Shown here: positions 8,604 through 18,600 of the stretch, in pieces
Layout: every line of letters begins with the position of its first letter
How positions within the stretch are numbered: position 1 is the stretch's first letter
Assembly: GCA_044445605.1 (NCBI GenBank)
Contig: JBIOEA010000001.1
Location: 82,927-146,926 of the forward strand
DNA length: 64,000 bases
DNA from: CAWKDC01 sp044445605
Lineage (GTDB): Bacteria; Pseudomonadota; Gammaproteobacteria; JABCZS01
Reading direction: 5' to 3'
Notes under the pieces: generated by a model
What the model saw: the letters and a program-made list of their open reading frames with translations, nothing else
What the model was told of the DNA's origin: nothing
The model's database searches: none
Made by a program: the position numbers and the translations under genes

Positions 8604-9110
8604 ATGACTATTCGTAAAATCTTAACATACCCGGATCCACGGCTTTTTGTCGTGACGCGTCCGGTGACGAGCTTCGACTCGCACTTACAAACATTGATTC
8701 AAGACATGTTTGAAACGATGTATACGACGCCAAATGGGGTGGGATTAGCTGCGACTCAAATTGGGGAAGACCTCAGTGTGGCCGTGATCGATGTCTCGCC
8801 ACAACGCCGAGAGCCATTGGTGTTGGTGAATCCCGAAATTTTAGAACGGCGCGATGTGTCGACATTTATGGAAGGCTGCCTATCAGTCCCTCATGTGGAC
8901 GATAAAATCGAGCGTGCGCAGTGGATCCGATTTACAGCGCTGGATCACCAAGGCATTCGATACGAACGCGAAGCAGAGGGTTTGTTGGCCGAATGTGTCC
9001 AACACGAGTGTGACCATCTCCAAGGCAAATTGTATTATCACTTACTCTCCAACTTAAAGCGTGATCGTTTATTGAAGCGCTATCGTAAATTGAATCCCCC
9101 TGAAAAATAA
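8604..9110 (+). CDS. def: Peptide deformylase
   Basis: The 168-residue metalloenzyme removes the N-formyl group from nascent proteins. All three diagnostic motifs are present: GVGLAATQIG (about 47-56), EGCLSVP (about 90-96, metal-binding Cys) and HECDHLQG (HEXXH, about 133-140). Length is normal. No clear Shine-Dalgarno precedes the ATG, and a TATACT box at 8589-8594 lies only 10 bp upstream, so a very short leader is possible. The stop is 9 bp before the NhaC-type antiporter gene, so the two are probably co-transcribed. This is not the usual def-fmt arrangement. Confidence 0.96.
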   Translation: MTIRKILTYPDPRLFVVTRPVTSFDSHLQTLIQDMFETMYTTPNGVGLAATQIGEDLSVAVIDVSPQRREPLVLVNPEILERRDVSTFMEGCLSVPHVDDKIERAQWIRFTALDHQGIRYEREAEGLLAECVQHECDHLQGKLYYHLLSNLKRDRLLKRYRKLNPPEK

Positions 9111-9119
9111 TGAGGCAGT

Positions 9120-10682
9120 ATGGCATTACATGTATTTAATGACTCGGTACTTTCTTTGGTGCCGGCCATATTGGCTATTAGTTTATCGATGCTCACTCAC
9201 CGTGTTTTATTCTCACTCGCTGTTGCGGTGCTGGCGGGTGCATTGTTATTGAATGATTTTCAAATGCTGCCAACCCTCTCTTATATAGGAACGAACGCGT
9301 TACATTTGGTGTGGGAAAACGGTTGGAATATGTGGAATATTTCGCTGGTCACATTTTTATTAGCGCTTGGCGTGCTGACGGCCTTTATCACACGGATGGG
9401 TGGTACCAAAGCATTTGGCGCTTGGGCGCTTAATCATATTCACACGCAGCGTGGCGCACGTTTATTTACCGTGTCGTTAGGTATGTTAATTTTTATTGAC
9501 GATTATTTTAGTAGCTTGGCCGTTGGCCAAGTGGCACGGCCCGTGACAGACCAGCATAAAATTGCACGCGCCAAATTGGCGTATTTGATTGATTCAACCT
9601 CAGCACCTGTGTGCGTGTTATCGCCGTTATCCAGTTGGGGCGCGTACATCATGGGTATTTTGACGCTTATCATGACAACGCACCACATTGAAAATTATTC
9701 TGCATTATCTGTTTTCTTCACCTTAATACCCTTTAATTTTTATCCTTTCGTCGCATTGCTTTTAGTGATAACGATTGCATACACGGGCTGGGGCATTGGC
9801 CCGATGAAAAGCCATTTAATGAAAGCGAAATTGGGACAATTATTTTCAGAAGGGAAGGGCGCCATTCCGGGTGAAATCACCAAAATCACCGTGGATCCGA
9901 ATGGTCGTGTACGTGATTTGTTGGTACCGATTTTAACATTGATTGTATGTGCGATGGGGTTAATCATTGGCTTCGGATGTTACGGTATCCATTTAAGCGG
10001 ACAAGCTTTTTCTGTTTTGCGTGTCTTGGAATATACGGATGTAGGGACGGCATTATTGATCGCCGCAGGCATTGCATTGGTCAGCTGCATGTGGTTATCG
10101 GCGGCGCATCATTTCCGCACAAAAGATTACACATCGGTCGTACTCTCAGGGCTTCGTTCGATGATGCCGGCGATTTACATATTATTGTTTGCGTGGATGA
10201 TCATTGACGTGATTGGGGAAATGGGGACGGGCGAATACCTGGCTCATTTTATCAATCAAAACTTACCGATTGCTTTTCTGCCGGTGTTGCTCTTTTTATT
10301 ATCAGGTGTGATGGCGTTTGCGACGGGCACGAGCTGGGGCACATTCGGGATCATGTTACCGATTGCGGCGAACATTGCATTGGCAGTTGAACCGAGTTTC
10401 TTAATGCCGATGATGGGTGCTGTATTATCGGGAGCCTTATTTGGTGATCATGCATCGCCTATTTCTGATACGACGATTTTATCAGCAACGGGGGCAGGCT
10501 GCCATTTGATGGACCACGTCGTCACACAGATGCCATATGCTTTAATCGCCGCCATGCTGGTGGCCGTCGGGTTCCTCGTATTTGGCTTTACCCAAGTGTA
10601 TGCCTGGAGCATCATCGCCATGGGCGTTGGCTTCGTCGGGCTGCTGATTGGGATCAGGGCTTTTTCCCACATTAAAACTTGA
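9120..10682 (+). CDS. Na+/H+ antiporter, NhaC family
   Basis: The 520-residue inner-membrane protein has about 11-13 hydrophobic helices. Motifs typical of the NhaC/YuiF group are DSTSAPVCVLSPLSSWGAYI (two half-helices with Ser/Pro), TGTSWGTFGIMLPIAANI and LFGDHASPISDTTILSATGAG, which carry the polar ion-path residues. The family exchanges Na+ for H+ or, in some members, amino or dicarboxylic acids, so the substrate is inferred. ATG at 9120 follows GAGGCAG. The gene lies 9 bp after def. Its TGA stop (10680-10682) is part of the -35 box of the next toxin-antitoxin operon. Confidence 0.82.
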   Translation: MALHVFNDSVLSLVPAILAISLSMLTHRVLFSLAVAVLAGALLLNDFQMLPTLSYIGTNALHLVWENGWNMWNISLVTFLLALGVLTAFITRMGGTKAFGAWALNHIHTQRGARLFTVSLGMLIFIDDYFSSLAVGQVARPVTDQHKIARAKLAYLIDSTSAPVCVLSPLSSWGAYIMGILTLIMTTHHIENYSALSVFFTLIPFNFYPFVALLLVITIAYTGWGIGPMKSHLMKAKLGQLFSEGKGAIPGEITKITVDPNGRVRDLLVPILTLIVCAMGLIIGFGCYGIHLSGQAFSVLRVLEYTDVGTALLIAAGIALVSCMWLSAAHHFRTKDYTSVVLSGLRSMMPAIYILLFAWMIIDVIGEMGTGEYLAHFINQNLPIAFLPVLLFLLSGVMAFATGTSWGTFGIMLPIAANIALAVEPSFLMPMMGAVLSGALFGDHASPISDTTILSATGAGCHLMDHVVTQMPYALIAAMLVAVGFLVFGFTQVYAWSIIAMGVGFVGLLIGIRAFSHIKT

Positions 10683-10706
10683 CTTTTGTATCCTTTGGGA
10701 TACACT
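10679..10706 (+). promoter_or_regulatory. Promoter and operator of the HigBA-type module
   Basis: TTGACT (10679-10684) and TACACT (10701-10706) are spaced 16 bp. Between them lies the perfect inverted repeat GTATCC-TTTG-GGATAC (10688-10703), a natural operator for the encoded Xre-type antitoxin. The -35 box overlaps the stop codon of the antiporter gene. Confidence 0.75.
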
Positions 10707-10738
10707 TATAACAGTTGTTCGATAAAAATAAGAAGAAA

Positions 10739-11074
10739 ATGATGCAAAACAACGTATATGCCTATGTGGATGGCTATGGGAAATGCCCATATGAATCTTG
10801 GTTAGCCTCGCTCAAAGATAAGAAAGCCCTTGCAGTTGTGCTTTTGCGTATTGACAGGATGGAGTTAGGGTTACTTGGTGATACTTCTTCTGTGGGAGAA
10901 GGTGTAAACGAGCTTCGCATACATTATGGTCCAGGCTACCGAGTTTATTATGCTCAAGAGGGGAAGAACATTTATTTGTTGTTATGTGGAGGAGATAAGT
11001 CTTCACAGGACAAAGATATTAAATTAGCAAGAAAATATTGGTCGACGCATAAAGCGGGAGGCAATCGTGCCTAA
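10739..11074 (+). CDS. HigB/RelE-type toxin (Gp49 family)
   Basis: A protein of about 111 residues matches the phage-derived Gp49/HigB toxin group, ribosome-dependent or free mRNA interferases with the RelE fold. Recognisable parts are the central ELRIHYGPGYRVYYAQ strand pair and the LLLCGGDKSSQDKDI segment with the conserved basic/acidic C-terminal helix (KLARKYW). I chose the ATG at 10739 (or the adjacent 10742); an in-frame TTG at 10715 is less likely. The toxin gene precedes the antitoxin, as in higBA, and overlaps it by 8 bp. Confidence 0.82.
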   Translation: MMQNNVYAYVDGYGKCPYESWLASLKDKKALAVVLLRIDRMELGLLGDTSSVGEGVNELRIHYGPGYRVYYAQEGKNIYLLLCGGDKSSQDKDIKLARKYWSTHKAGGNRA

Positions 11075-11372
11075 GAAAAGCATTCGAGATATACATAGCA
11101 TTCATTTGAGGGATCCCGCTGTTGCATCAGAATATCTAAACGAGGCTTTTGCCTCAGGTGAGCAGGCAGTGATTCTAATGGCTGTTAGAAATGTAGTCGA
11201 AGCACAGGAAGGAGGGGTTGCTTCAGTTGCAAAACGGGCGCATATAGGTCGTGAAAGCATGTACAAAATGCTTTCTGCCACAGGCAATCCGAAGCTGACG
11301 AGTGTAGCCGCTCTGTTTCATGGCATTGGATTACAGCTATGTGTAAAGCCTGAGGACACACAGATAATTTAA
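11067..11372 (+). CDS. HigA-type antitoxin with Xre-like helix-turn-helix
   Basis: The 101-residue partner of the preceding toxin starts at GTG (11067) with a strong GGGAGG five bases upstream, inside the last codons of the toxin gene. Residues about 50-85 (GGVASVAKRAHIGRESMYKML, then NPKLTSVAALFHGIG) form the helix-turn-helix seen in Gp49-partner antitoxins. It should neutralise the toxin and repress the operon by binding the GTATCC/GGATAC palindrome at 10688-10703. Its 3' end overlaps the convergent Sel1 lipoprotein gene by 4 bp. Confidence 0.85.
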   Translation: MPKKSIRDIHSIHLRDPAVASEYLNEAFASGEQAVILMAVRNVVEAQEGGVASVAKRAHIGRESMYKMLSATGNPKLTSVAALFHGIGLQLCVKPEDTQII

Positions 11373-11692
11373 ATTCTCGACTTCGTATCATCCGTCAGAC
11401 GCAAGAGGGCTTCGCGAGCGGGCGGATAACCCTGGATGGCGGATTGCTGCATCCAGAAGAAGCCTTGGGTTTTATCGCGTTTCACGCCCAATCCATAAAA
11501 GAACTGGTAGCCAAGCGCATATTGGGCTTCGGCATTGCCTTTCTGGGCCAACGGCATGAGAAGGCTAGAGGATTCTAGGTAATTGCCGGCTTTAAAGGCC
11601 GTACGAGCGACTTCCATGGGGTCTTCTTTATCGGGGGTTGTTGCACAGCCCAATAAGAGGGTGAGTAGGCACAGAAGCCATAGTCCTTTCAT
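11369..11692 (-). CDS. Small Sel1-repeat lipoprotein
   Basis: This 107-residue protein begins with a lipoprotein signal peptide (MKGLWLLCLLTLLLGC, lipobox LLGC with Cys16 as the lipidated residue). One and a half Sel1/TPR-like repeats follow: AFKAGNYLESSSLLMPLAQKG, then NAEAQYALGYQFFYGLGV and TQGFFWMQQSAIQGYPPA. It is therefore likely an envelope-anchored scaffold protein of unknown partner. It is convergent with the HigA-type gene (4-bp overlap) and divergent from queH. Confidence 0.8.
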   Translation of the reverse strand: MKGLWLLCLLTLLLGCATTPDKEDPMEVARTAFKAGNYLESSSLLMPLAQKGNAEAQYALGYQFFYGLGVKRDKTQGFFWMQQSAIQGYPPAREALLRLTDDTKSRI

Positions 11693-11743
11693 AGAAATTC
11701 TCCGGTCGATATGCTATCTTAACCCGTTTAGTATACACAAACT

Positions 11744-12394
11744 ATGAGAGATATTATGCCGGAACCCCTCATTTTGCCCTCTGAAGGCCCTCTTTTGATG
11801 CACTCCTGCTGCGCGCCATGCTGTGGGGATATGATGCAGCGCTTAAAAGATGCCAATATTGAATACACGATCTTTTTTTATAATCCCAATATTCATCCCC
11901 GAGATGAGTATGAATTGCGTAAAAATGAAAATATACGCTTTGCAGAAAAGTTAGGTGTTCCCTTTGTGGATGGCGATTACAATACCGAAGATTGGTTTAC
12001 GCGTGCTAAGAGTATGGCTAATGAGCCGGAACGTGGTATTCGATGCACGGAATGTTTTGATATGCGTTTTGAAGTCTCTGCGGCCTATGCCAAGTTGCAT
12101 GGTTTTCCGATCTATACAACCTCTCTCTCTATTTCTCGTTGGAAAAACAAATATCAAATCGATGAGTCGGGGGTGCGAGCTGCATCGCGTTATCCAGGGT
12201 TGATTTATTGGACATACGATTGGCGTAAAGACGGCGGTTCTGCACGCATGTTAGAAATTTCCAAAGAAGAGCATTTCTATCAACAAGAATATTGTGGATG
12301 CATCTACTCACTACGCGATACGAATCGTTGGCGTTTACAAAATGGCCGCGAGCGCATTGATCAGGGGAAATTGTTCTATGGCGAGAAAGAGTAA
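11744..12394 (+). CDS. queH: Epoxyqueuosine reductase QueH
   Basis: The protein (216 residues from the first ATG) belongs to the QueH/DUF208 family, which reduces epoxyqueuosine in tRNA to queuosine, replacing QueG. Diagnostic cysteines are present: HSCCAPCCGD near the N-terminus, RCTECFDMRF in the middle and YCGCIYSL near the C-terminus, which bind the Fe-S cluster and adjacent iron. The ATG at 11756 (MPEPL) has a better spaced GAGAG than the ATG at 11744, so the start may be four codons shorter. It is followed 47 bp later by the metal P-type ATPase. Confidence 0.93.
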   Translation: MRDIMPEPLILPSEGPLLMHSCCAPCCGDMMQRLKDANIEYTIFFYNPNIHPRDEYELRKNENIRFAEKLGVPFVDGDYNTEDWFTRAKSMANEPERGIRCTECFDMRFEVSAAYAKLHGFPIYTTSLSISRWKNKYQIDESGVRAASRYPGLIYWTYDWRKDGGSARMLEISKEEHFYQQEYCGCIYSLRDTNRWRLQNGRERIDQGKLFYGEKE

Positions 12395-12441
12395 TCTATA
12401 CTCGTAAGGTCGAGCGATTTTCAGATTTTCGGGGCATACAT

Positions 12442-14307
12442 ATGAAACTATTTGAAAAATTTGATTATCAACAAGTTATCGCGGTGCTTGCGCTCGTGGC
12501 GATCCCCTTGAGCTTGTTATTCCAATATGGGGTGCCTGCCTATCACGCGTACTATTTATACCCCCTGTATTTTATGTTGGCCGTTGGCGGGGTGCCGCTT
12601 ATCTGCGAGATATTGGGCAAAATCTTCAAAGGGGATTTCGGTGCTGATTTGCTTGCAGGGATATCCATTGTCACTGCATGCCTATTAGAACAATATTTGG
12701 CAGGTTCATTAGTGGTATTGATGTTATCCGGCGGACAGGCGATTGAAAATTTCAGTGTTAAAACAGCCTCGAAAGTATTAGAAGCGTTAGCAAAGCGCGC
12801 GCCATCGATTGCGCACTATAAAAAAGGCAATGATGTCATCGACATTCCTATTGAAACTATTAAGATAGACGATGTGATTGTTGTATTTCCGCATGAGACA
12901 TGTCCTGTCGATGGTGAAGTGATCGAAGGCAACAGCGTGATGGACGAGTCCTATTTAACGGGCGAACCCTTTCTGATTTCGAAAGCGCCGGGCTCGCTGG
13001 TGATGTCAGGTGCGATCAATGGCGATGAATCATTACAAATCAAAGCGATGGCATTGGCAGTGGATTCGCGTTATGCAAAGATCATGCAGGTGATGCACGA
13101 TTCACAAGAAAAACGTCCGCGTATGCGCCGCTTAGCGGATACACTCGGCGCTTGGTTCACGCCACTTGCATTATTCATCGCGATGGCGGCCTGGGTGTTG
13201 ACAGGTGACCCTGTGCGTTTCTTAGCGGTACTGGTGATTGCAACGCCTTGCCCGTTACTCATTGCGATTCCGGTAGCCATCATTGGGTCGATCTCGATGT
13301 GTGCGAGCCGTGGGATTATCATTAAAAATCCGATCGTGTTAGAACAAATTGATCGTTGTGAAACAATTATTTTCGATAAAACCGGCACGCTGACGTACGG
13401 TAAACCAAACCTCGTCGATCAAATTTCTTTTAATGGGTATGATGCGAAGAAAACACTGGGTTATGCGGCGAGCCTCGAGCGGTATTCAAAACATCCTTTG
13501 GCAAAGGCGCTATTGGACAAAGCGGAAGAAGAGGGAATTGCATTAACCAACGCCAATAAAATTCAAGAAGTAAAGGGCTCATACCTGAAGGGCCTCGTCG
13601 ATCATCATGAAATCGTGATGACAAGCCGAAAGCAGTTAGGGTTTTTCAATCTGGCGGAGAGTGCTTCACTGTTGCCACAGGGAACGGGTTTAGAGTGCAT
13701 TGTCTTGTTGGATGGCAAGTTAGCAGCCTATTATCGTTTCCGTGATACGCCGCGTGCCGATGGGGTGGCTTTTATTGAGCATTTAGGGCCTCATCATGCG
13801 GTGAAGAAACTGATGATTGTGTCGGGTGATCGCGAGGAAGAGGTTCGTTACTTAGCCGATAAGTTGGGGATTCCGTTGGTGTATGCTGGCAAAAGCCCAG
13901 AGGAAAAGTTGGCTATTGTGCGCGATGAAGTGAACCAGGCGAAGACGGCTTATTTAGGGGATGGCATTAATGATGCTGCAGCCTTAATGGCAGCGAATGT
14001 GGGGATTGCATTCGGGCAAAACAGTGATGTGACGTCAGAAGCGGCCGGTGTGGTTATCATGGACAGTTCGCTGGAACATGTTGATGAGTTTTTACATATC
14101 AGTCGGCGGATGCGAACGATTGCCTTGCAAGGGGCATTTTTTGGGATGGGATTATCTGTGATAGGGATGTTCGTGGCAGCGGCGGGTTATTTACCCCCAG
14201 TTGCGGGAGCGATTGCGCAAGAAGTATTAGATGTTGTGGTGATTTTCAACTCGTTACGGACTCTCTTGCCGATAAAGAGCGACTATACTCAAGGGAAGGA
14301 TCATTAG
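12442..14307 (+). CDS. Heavy-metal-translocating P1B-type ATPase
   Basis: This 621-residue inner-membrane pump lacks an N-terminal HMA metal-binding domain. In order it has hydrophobic helices (about 15-100), the actuator motif TGEP, the CPx helix TPCPLLIAIP, the phosphorylation site DKTGTLT (about 312-318), the N-domain His-Pro of SKHPLAKALL, and the hinge GDGINDAAAL. The last membrane helix has QEVLDVVVIFNSLRTL, whose Glu/Asp pair is typical of a group usually annotated as Zn/Cd/Co exporters. The metal cannot be assigned from sequence alone. A 46-codon membrane ORF follows after 12 bp and is probably co-expressed. Confidence 0.88.
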   Translation: MKLFEKFDYQQVIAVLALVAIPLSLLFQYGVPAYHAYYLYPLYFMLAVGGVPLICEILGKIFKGDFGADLLAGISIVTACLLEQYLAGSLVVLMLSGGQAIENFSVKTASKVLEALAKRAPSIAHYKKGNDVIDIPIETIKIDDVIVVFPHETCPVDGEVIEGNSVMDESYLTGEPFLISKAPGSLVMSGAINGDESLQIKAMALAVDSRYAKIMQVMHDSQEKRPRMRRLADTLGAWFTPLALFIAMAAWVLTGDPVRFLAVLVIATPCPLLIAIPVAIIGSISMCASRGIIIKNPIVLEQIDRCETIIFDKTGTLTYGKPNLVDQISFNGYDAKKTLGYAASLERYSKHPLAKALLDKAEEEGIALTNANKIQEVKGSYLKGLVDHHEIVMTSRKQLGFFNLAESASLLPQGTGLECIVLLDGKLAAYYRFRDTPRADGVAFIEHLGPHHAVKKLMIVSGDREEEVRYLADKLGIPLVYAGKSPEEKLAIVRDEVNQAKTAYLGDGINDAAALMAANVGIAFGQNSDVTSEAAGVVIMDSSLEHVDEFLHISRRMRTIALQGAFFGMGLSVIGMFVAAAGYLPPVAGAIAQEVLDVVVIFNSLRTLLPIKSDYTQGKDH

Positions 14308-14319
14308 AAGGGGGATAAC

Positions 14320-14460
14320 ATGGAAGGCATGTTACTAAAAATAGTATTGGTTGTGGCGGGTTTAATTTTGGTTGGCCTTGCGCTGACGGCATATGAATTC
14401 CGTGAACATATTATTAAGCACTTTCAACGGAAAGAGCATAAGCACAAAAACCGCAGCTAA
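14320..14460 (+). CDS. Single-span membrane microprotein, 46 aa, next to the metal ATPase
   Basis: An ATG at 14320 preceded by AGAAGGGGGATAAC opens a 46-codon frame that begins 12 bp after the ATPase stop. Residues 5-24 are a continuous hydrophobic helix (LLKIVLVVAGLILVGLALTA). Residues 25-46 are charged, with five His and several Lys/Arg. No family is recognised. The strong ribosome site, the membrane helix and the position suggest a subunit or modulator of the ATPase, comparable in layout to other small pump partners; that role is inferred. It overlaps the convergent MFS gene by 4 bp. Confidence 0.6.
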   Translation: MEGMLLKIVLVVAGLILVGLALTAYEFREHIIKHFQRKEHKHKNRS

Positions 14461-15635
14461 CCGTTTGATTGCTTGTAGGGGAAAATAAGAGCCAGTGTAA
14501 CCACCGAAAACACAGCACCCACCACGAAGGTCATGCTGGCACCGAATTGTACCCACAACCAACCGGCGATGACACTGGCAAGCAATGTTGCCACGCCGCT
14601 GCTCAAGCTAAACAGACCAAACCCGGTGGCGCGAAGTGCAGCAGGTGCCGTATCAGCGATCATGGCGCTTAAAATGCCTTGACTGGCACCCATATGCAAA
14701 CCCCAGATAGCGACTCCAATCCAAACAACGTAAACGTGTGTTGCACAAGCCAAGATGATATCCGCAACAATCAATAAGATTAAACTCAAAACAAGCAATG
14801 ATTTGCGTCCCAATGTATCAGAGAGTTTCCCAAAGGGATAAGCGGAGAACGCATAAACGACGCTCATGACGACGAGGACTAGGGGAGTGAAAGCCAGGCT
14901 CAATCCAAGTGTTTGCGCACGTAATAATAAGAATGCTTCACTGAAGCGAGCGAGCGTGAACACAAAGGCGAGGACGAAGACCCACCAGTACGCACGGGGC
15001 AATTGTTTCAACACTGAGAGTTTGAGTGGCCAAGGTGCGCGATGTTCGTGATGTATTTCTGGTTCCTTGACCCATATTAATAACACCAACACACTGATGA
15101 AGGCAGGGAGTATGGCCAATGCAAATACCCAGTGGAAATTATCAGCAAAGATCAGCATGCCGGCCATGGCAATAAGCGGGCCAATGAAGGCGCCGCACGT
15201 ATCGAGGCTTTGCCGCAAACCAAATGCAGCGCCGAGTTGCAGTACGGGGGTGACATCGGCGATGAGTGCATCGCGCGGTGCGCCGCGGATGCCTTTGCCG
15301 ACGCGATCGGTAAATCGTGCCATGATCACCCAGCTTAACGTGCTGCTGAAAGCAAAGATGGGCTTGGTGACCGCGGCGAGCAAATAGCCAATGATGATGA
15401 GGGATTTGCGTTTGCGCCACCAGTCGCTGAGTACGCCTGAAAATGTTTTCACGAATAGGCTGATGGCTTCGGCCATGCCTTCGATGACGCCTAAGACGAG
15501 GGCACTGGCGCCGAGTTCAGTGACAAGAAACAGAGGCAACAGACTGTGGATCATTTCCGAAGAAACATCCATGAAGAGGCTGACAAAGCCTAGGGCCCAG
15601 ACGGTACGGGGTAGATGGCGGTTAATGTTGATCAT
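14457..15635 (-). CDS. MFS transporter
   Basis: The 392-residue protein has about 12 hydrophobic helices and major facilitator features: the loop 2-3 motif GVLSDWWRKRKS (motif A), RFTDRVGKGIRGAPRDALIAD, and a repeat of motif A in the second half, FGKLSDTLGRKS. The RVGKGIRGAPRDA segment is characteristic of a subgroup of uncharacterised MFS proteins annotated as drug or sugar-phosphate efflux carriers. The substrate is unknown. Its 3' end overlaps the 46-residue ORF on the other strand. Confidence 0.85.
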   Translation of the reverse strand: MININRHLPRTVWALGFVSLFMDVSSEMIHSLLPLFLVTELGASALVLGVIEGMAEAISLFVKTFSGVLSDWWRKRKSLIIIGYLLAAVTKPIFAFSSTLSWVIMARFTDRVGKGIRGAPRDALIADVTPVLQLGAAFGLRQSLDTCGAFIGPLIAMAGMLIFADNFHWVFALAILPAFISVLVLLIWVKEPEIHHEHRAPWPLKLSVLKQLPRAYWWVFVLAFVFTLARFSEAFLLLRAQTLGLSLAFTPLVLVVMSVVYAFSAYPFGKLSDTLGRKSLLVLSLILLIVADIILACATHVYVVWIGVAIWGLHMGASQGILSAMIADTAPAALRATGFGLFSLSSGVATLLASVIAGWLWVQFGASMTFVVGAVFSVVTLALIFPYKQSNG

Positions 15636-15674
15636 GTTGTAACTTTAGCACGTAGAAAGCACCCCATCTACATC

Positions 15675-18600
15675 CTACGTCACAGACTCTGCCTGGAGTG
15701 ATTTTTCTCCGGAAAACAATGTCAATACATCTTGAGCTGTCAATGCCGTTGTCATATCCGATTCAGGCGTCATGATACTTGCTAACAGTGCGGCTTTATT
15801 TTCCTGCATTTGCAATATTTTTTCTTCAACCGTGTCTTTGGCGACCAATTGGTATACAAATACTGTTTTCTCTTGGCCAATGCGATGTGCCCGATCGGTA
15901 GCTTGTGCTTGTGCAGCAGGGTTCCACCAAGGATCATAATGAATGATCATATCTGCAGCCGTTAGGTTTAATCCAACACCACCTGCTTTCAAGCTAATTA
16001 AAAAGATGGGAATTTCTTTATTTTGGAAACTGTCGACAGGCGTTTTCCTATCCTTGGTTTGCCCTGTTAGCATGACAAACGGATAGTTGTGTTCAGTTAA
16101 GCTAAGTGCAATGTTATCCAGTACTGATTTAAAGGAAGAGAATAATAAAATGCGCCGACCTTCTTCAATGAACGTTGGAAGTGTTTCAAGCAACCAGGCA
16201 AGTTTATCGGGTGTGGTAATGGTTTGCGCAGACTTCATTTTCATGACGCGAGGATCATTGCAAACTTGGCGTAGCTTTAACAAAGCGTCCAAAATAACGA
16301 TTTGGCTGGAGGCAAAACCTTTTGAAGTGATGGCTTGCTTTACTTTGACTTCCATGGATAACCGAATGGTTTCATACAGATCGCGTTGAGCGGGAGACAG
16401 TGTTAACAGTTGAACCATTTCAATTTTCGGAGGTAGTTCCGTGGCAACCAATTCTTTAGTGCGACGAAGCATAAATGGTTTGACGCGCGCTGCCAATTGG
16501 GTACGGCGCTCAGCATTTTTTTGTTTCTCAATGGGTGTCCGAAAAACCCGGCCGAATTGTTTCTTTGAACCTAAAAATCCTGGCATTAAAAAATTAAATA
16601 AACTCCATAATTCACCCAAATGATTTTCCATGGGTGTTCCTGTTAAACATAATCGATAAGATGACTGTAGATCACAAATAATTTTTGTCGTTTGAGCTTC
16701 GGGATTTTTGATGGCCTGCGCTTCATCTAAAATGACTGTATGGAAAACTTGATTCATATGGATGCGCTGATCATGGACCATGAGTGGATAGGTCGTCAGT
16801 ATTACATCATAATGATTGAATTGATTTTGGTTGTCTTTTCTAGACATGCCATGAAATGGAAGTATACGAAGTGTCGGTGTAAATTTATTGGATTCTGACA
16901 TCCAATTGTTTACCAAGCTGGTAGGCACAATCACTAAACAGGGTTTATCCAATTTCCCCGAGTTTTTTAAATAGAGCAAGTAGCTCAGTACTTGGACTGT
17001 TTTTCCTAACCCCATGTCGTCGGCTAGAATGCCGCCAAGTTCATAGGTGGTTAGAAATGATAACCAGTTTACACCTGCTTGTTGATACTCGCGTAACTGG
17101 CCTTGGAATTCATTGGGTATGGTGACAGGGAGAATGCAGTTTCCTTCCATTGACAAAACATCATTTAATTTTTTTAAGGGCTCCCAACCAGACCAGTGTT
17201 TGTCCTCAATGCCTAAGCTATCTTTTAATTCATTTAAAAAAACGGCACGTTGTTTTGAAAGTAACAAGTGATCGTCTTTATTTAATGCATTTTTATCATA
17301 AAGTTCGGTAAGGGTGTTTAGAATCTTTTCAAATCGTTCGATTTCGATGATTGCGTATCGCCCATCGGGAAGACCAATTTGGATGGAATCGTGTTTTTTT
17401 GAGACGTCTTCTTCAATGTATTTAATTAATGTCGGAAGAATATTGATTTTAACGCCGTCAATGTCAATGCCGATTTCAAATTCAAACCAGCCGTATTCGC
17501 TTTTTTCCGTGATATCAGCATAGAAATTTGGGTTTTCAATGTTCATATCGAATTCAAGGTTCTCATCAAGTTTAACATCCCAACCCATTGAGACAAGCGT
17601 GCGGAAAATATTCGCGAATTGAGCTTCGTGTTCTTCGGAAGATATTTTGCGATCAGTTTCCAAAACAAAGAACAATTCGTCATCGTGCTTTTCCAACGGT
17701 AGTGAAGGTTTGAAGCCCTGCTCAAGGAGCTGGTCAATGGCAGTTGATTCTTCGGCGATATTCCGTTCATATTTAACCCAACCCTTAGCACTGTGATCAT
17801 ATATTTCACGTCTCATACTATACCAAGGAACTAAATCGTTTCCATAAATAAAGGTAACGTCGGCAAGAATATCAGGCAGTTCTGAATTTTCTTTATATCC
17901 CGCTGCAAGAAAAACGGCTCTTTTAAAAGGTGCATTTTCAATGATGATAGGATCTAATTTGTTGAGTGCGGGGATGATGTGATTGCTGGGAATTTTTTGT
18001 ATGGCCCGTGACACAGAGTCGATGTCATTCGGTGAAATAGGGGGTGTTTTAAGTGCATGAATGATCATGTCAGCATTGCGGGTATCAATGTAGGAAACTT
18101 TTTTTGTTTTAACGTTAACGGCACATAACGTGTTGCCCACTTTATAAAGTTCAACTGGTTTTCCTTCAACCTGGTAAAGCAATGTTTGGTAGCCGTTTGG
18201 TTCGATATGCCATGACAACGTCCCTTCTTTATTAGCATCTAGGGATAAGGGGATCGCTTTTTTTGTGCTCGTTTCCCAGTAACAGTGACCGGTTTCAATA
18301 ATTGTTTTGAGTAACGCTACATGATTTAGATGATCCAGTTCAAAAGGTTCAGATCCATTTCCATAAAATGTTGATAATTCTCTTATGCCATATAAGCTGG
18401 CTAGGATGGTTGTGTCAGCACTGTCAAATTGATTAAATTCATCTGGCGATAGGTACGAGCTTATGTTTTTCAGATTCGCAAATCCACCGGTGGGAATGCG
18501 ATTTCCTCGTTTAGGGCGCAAGAGTAACGTATGGCGCGAACGCTTGTCAGGTGAGAGTATATAAGCGATATCATTTTGTTCTTCAGCCGCTCTTTTTTTG

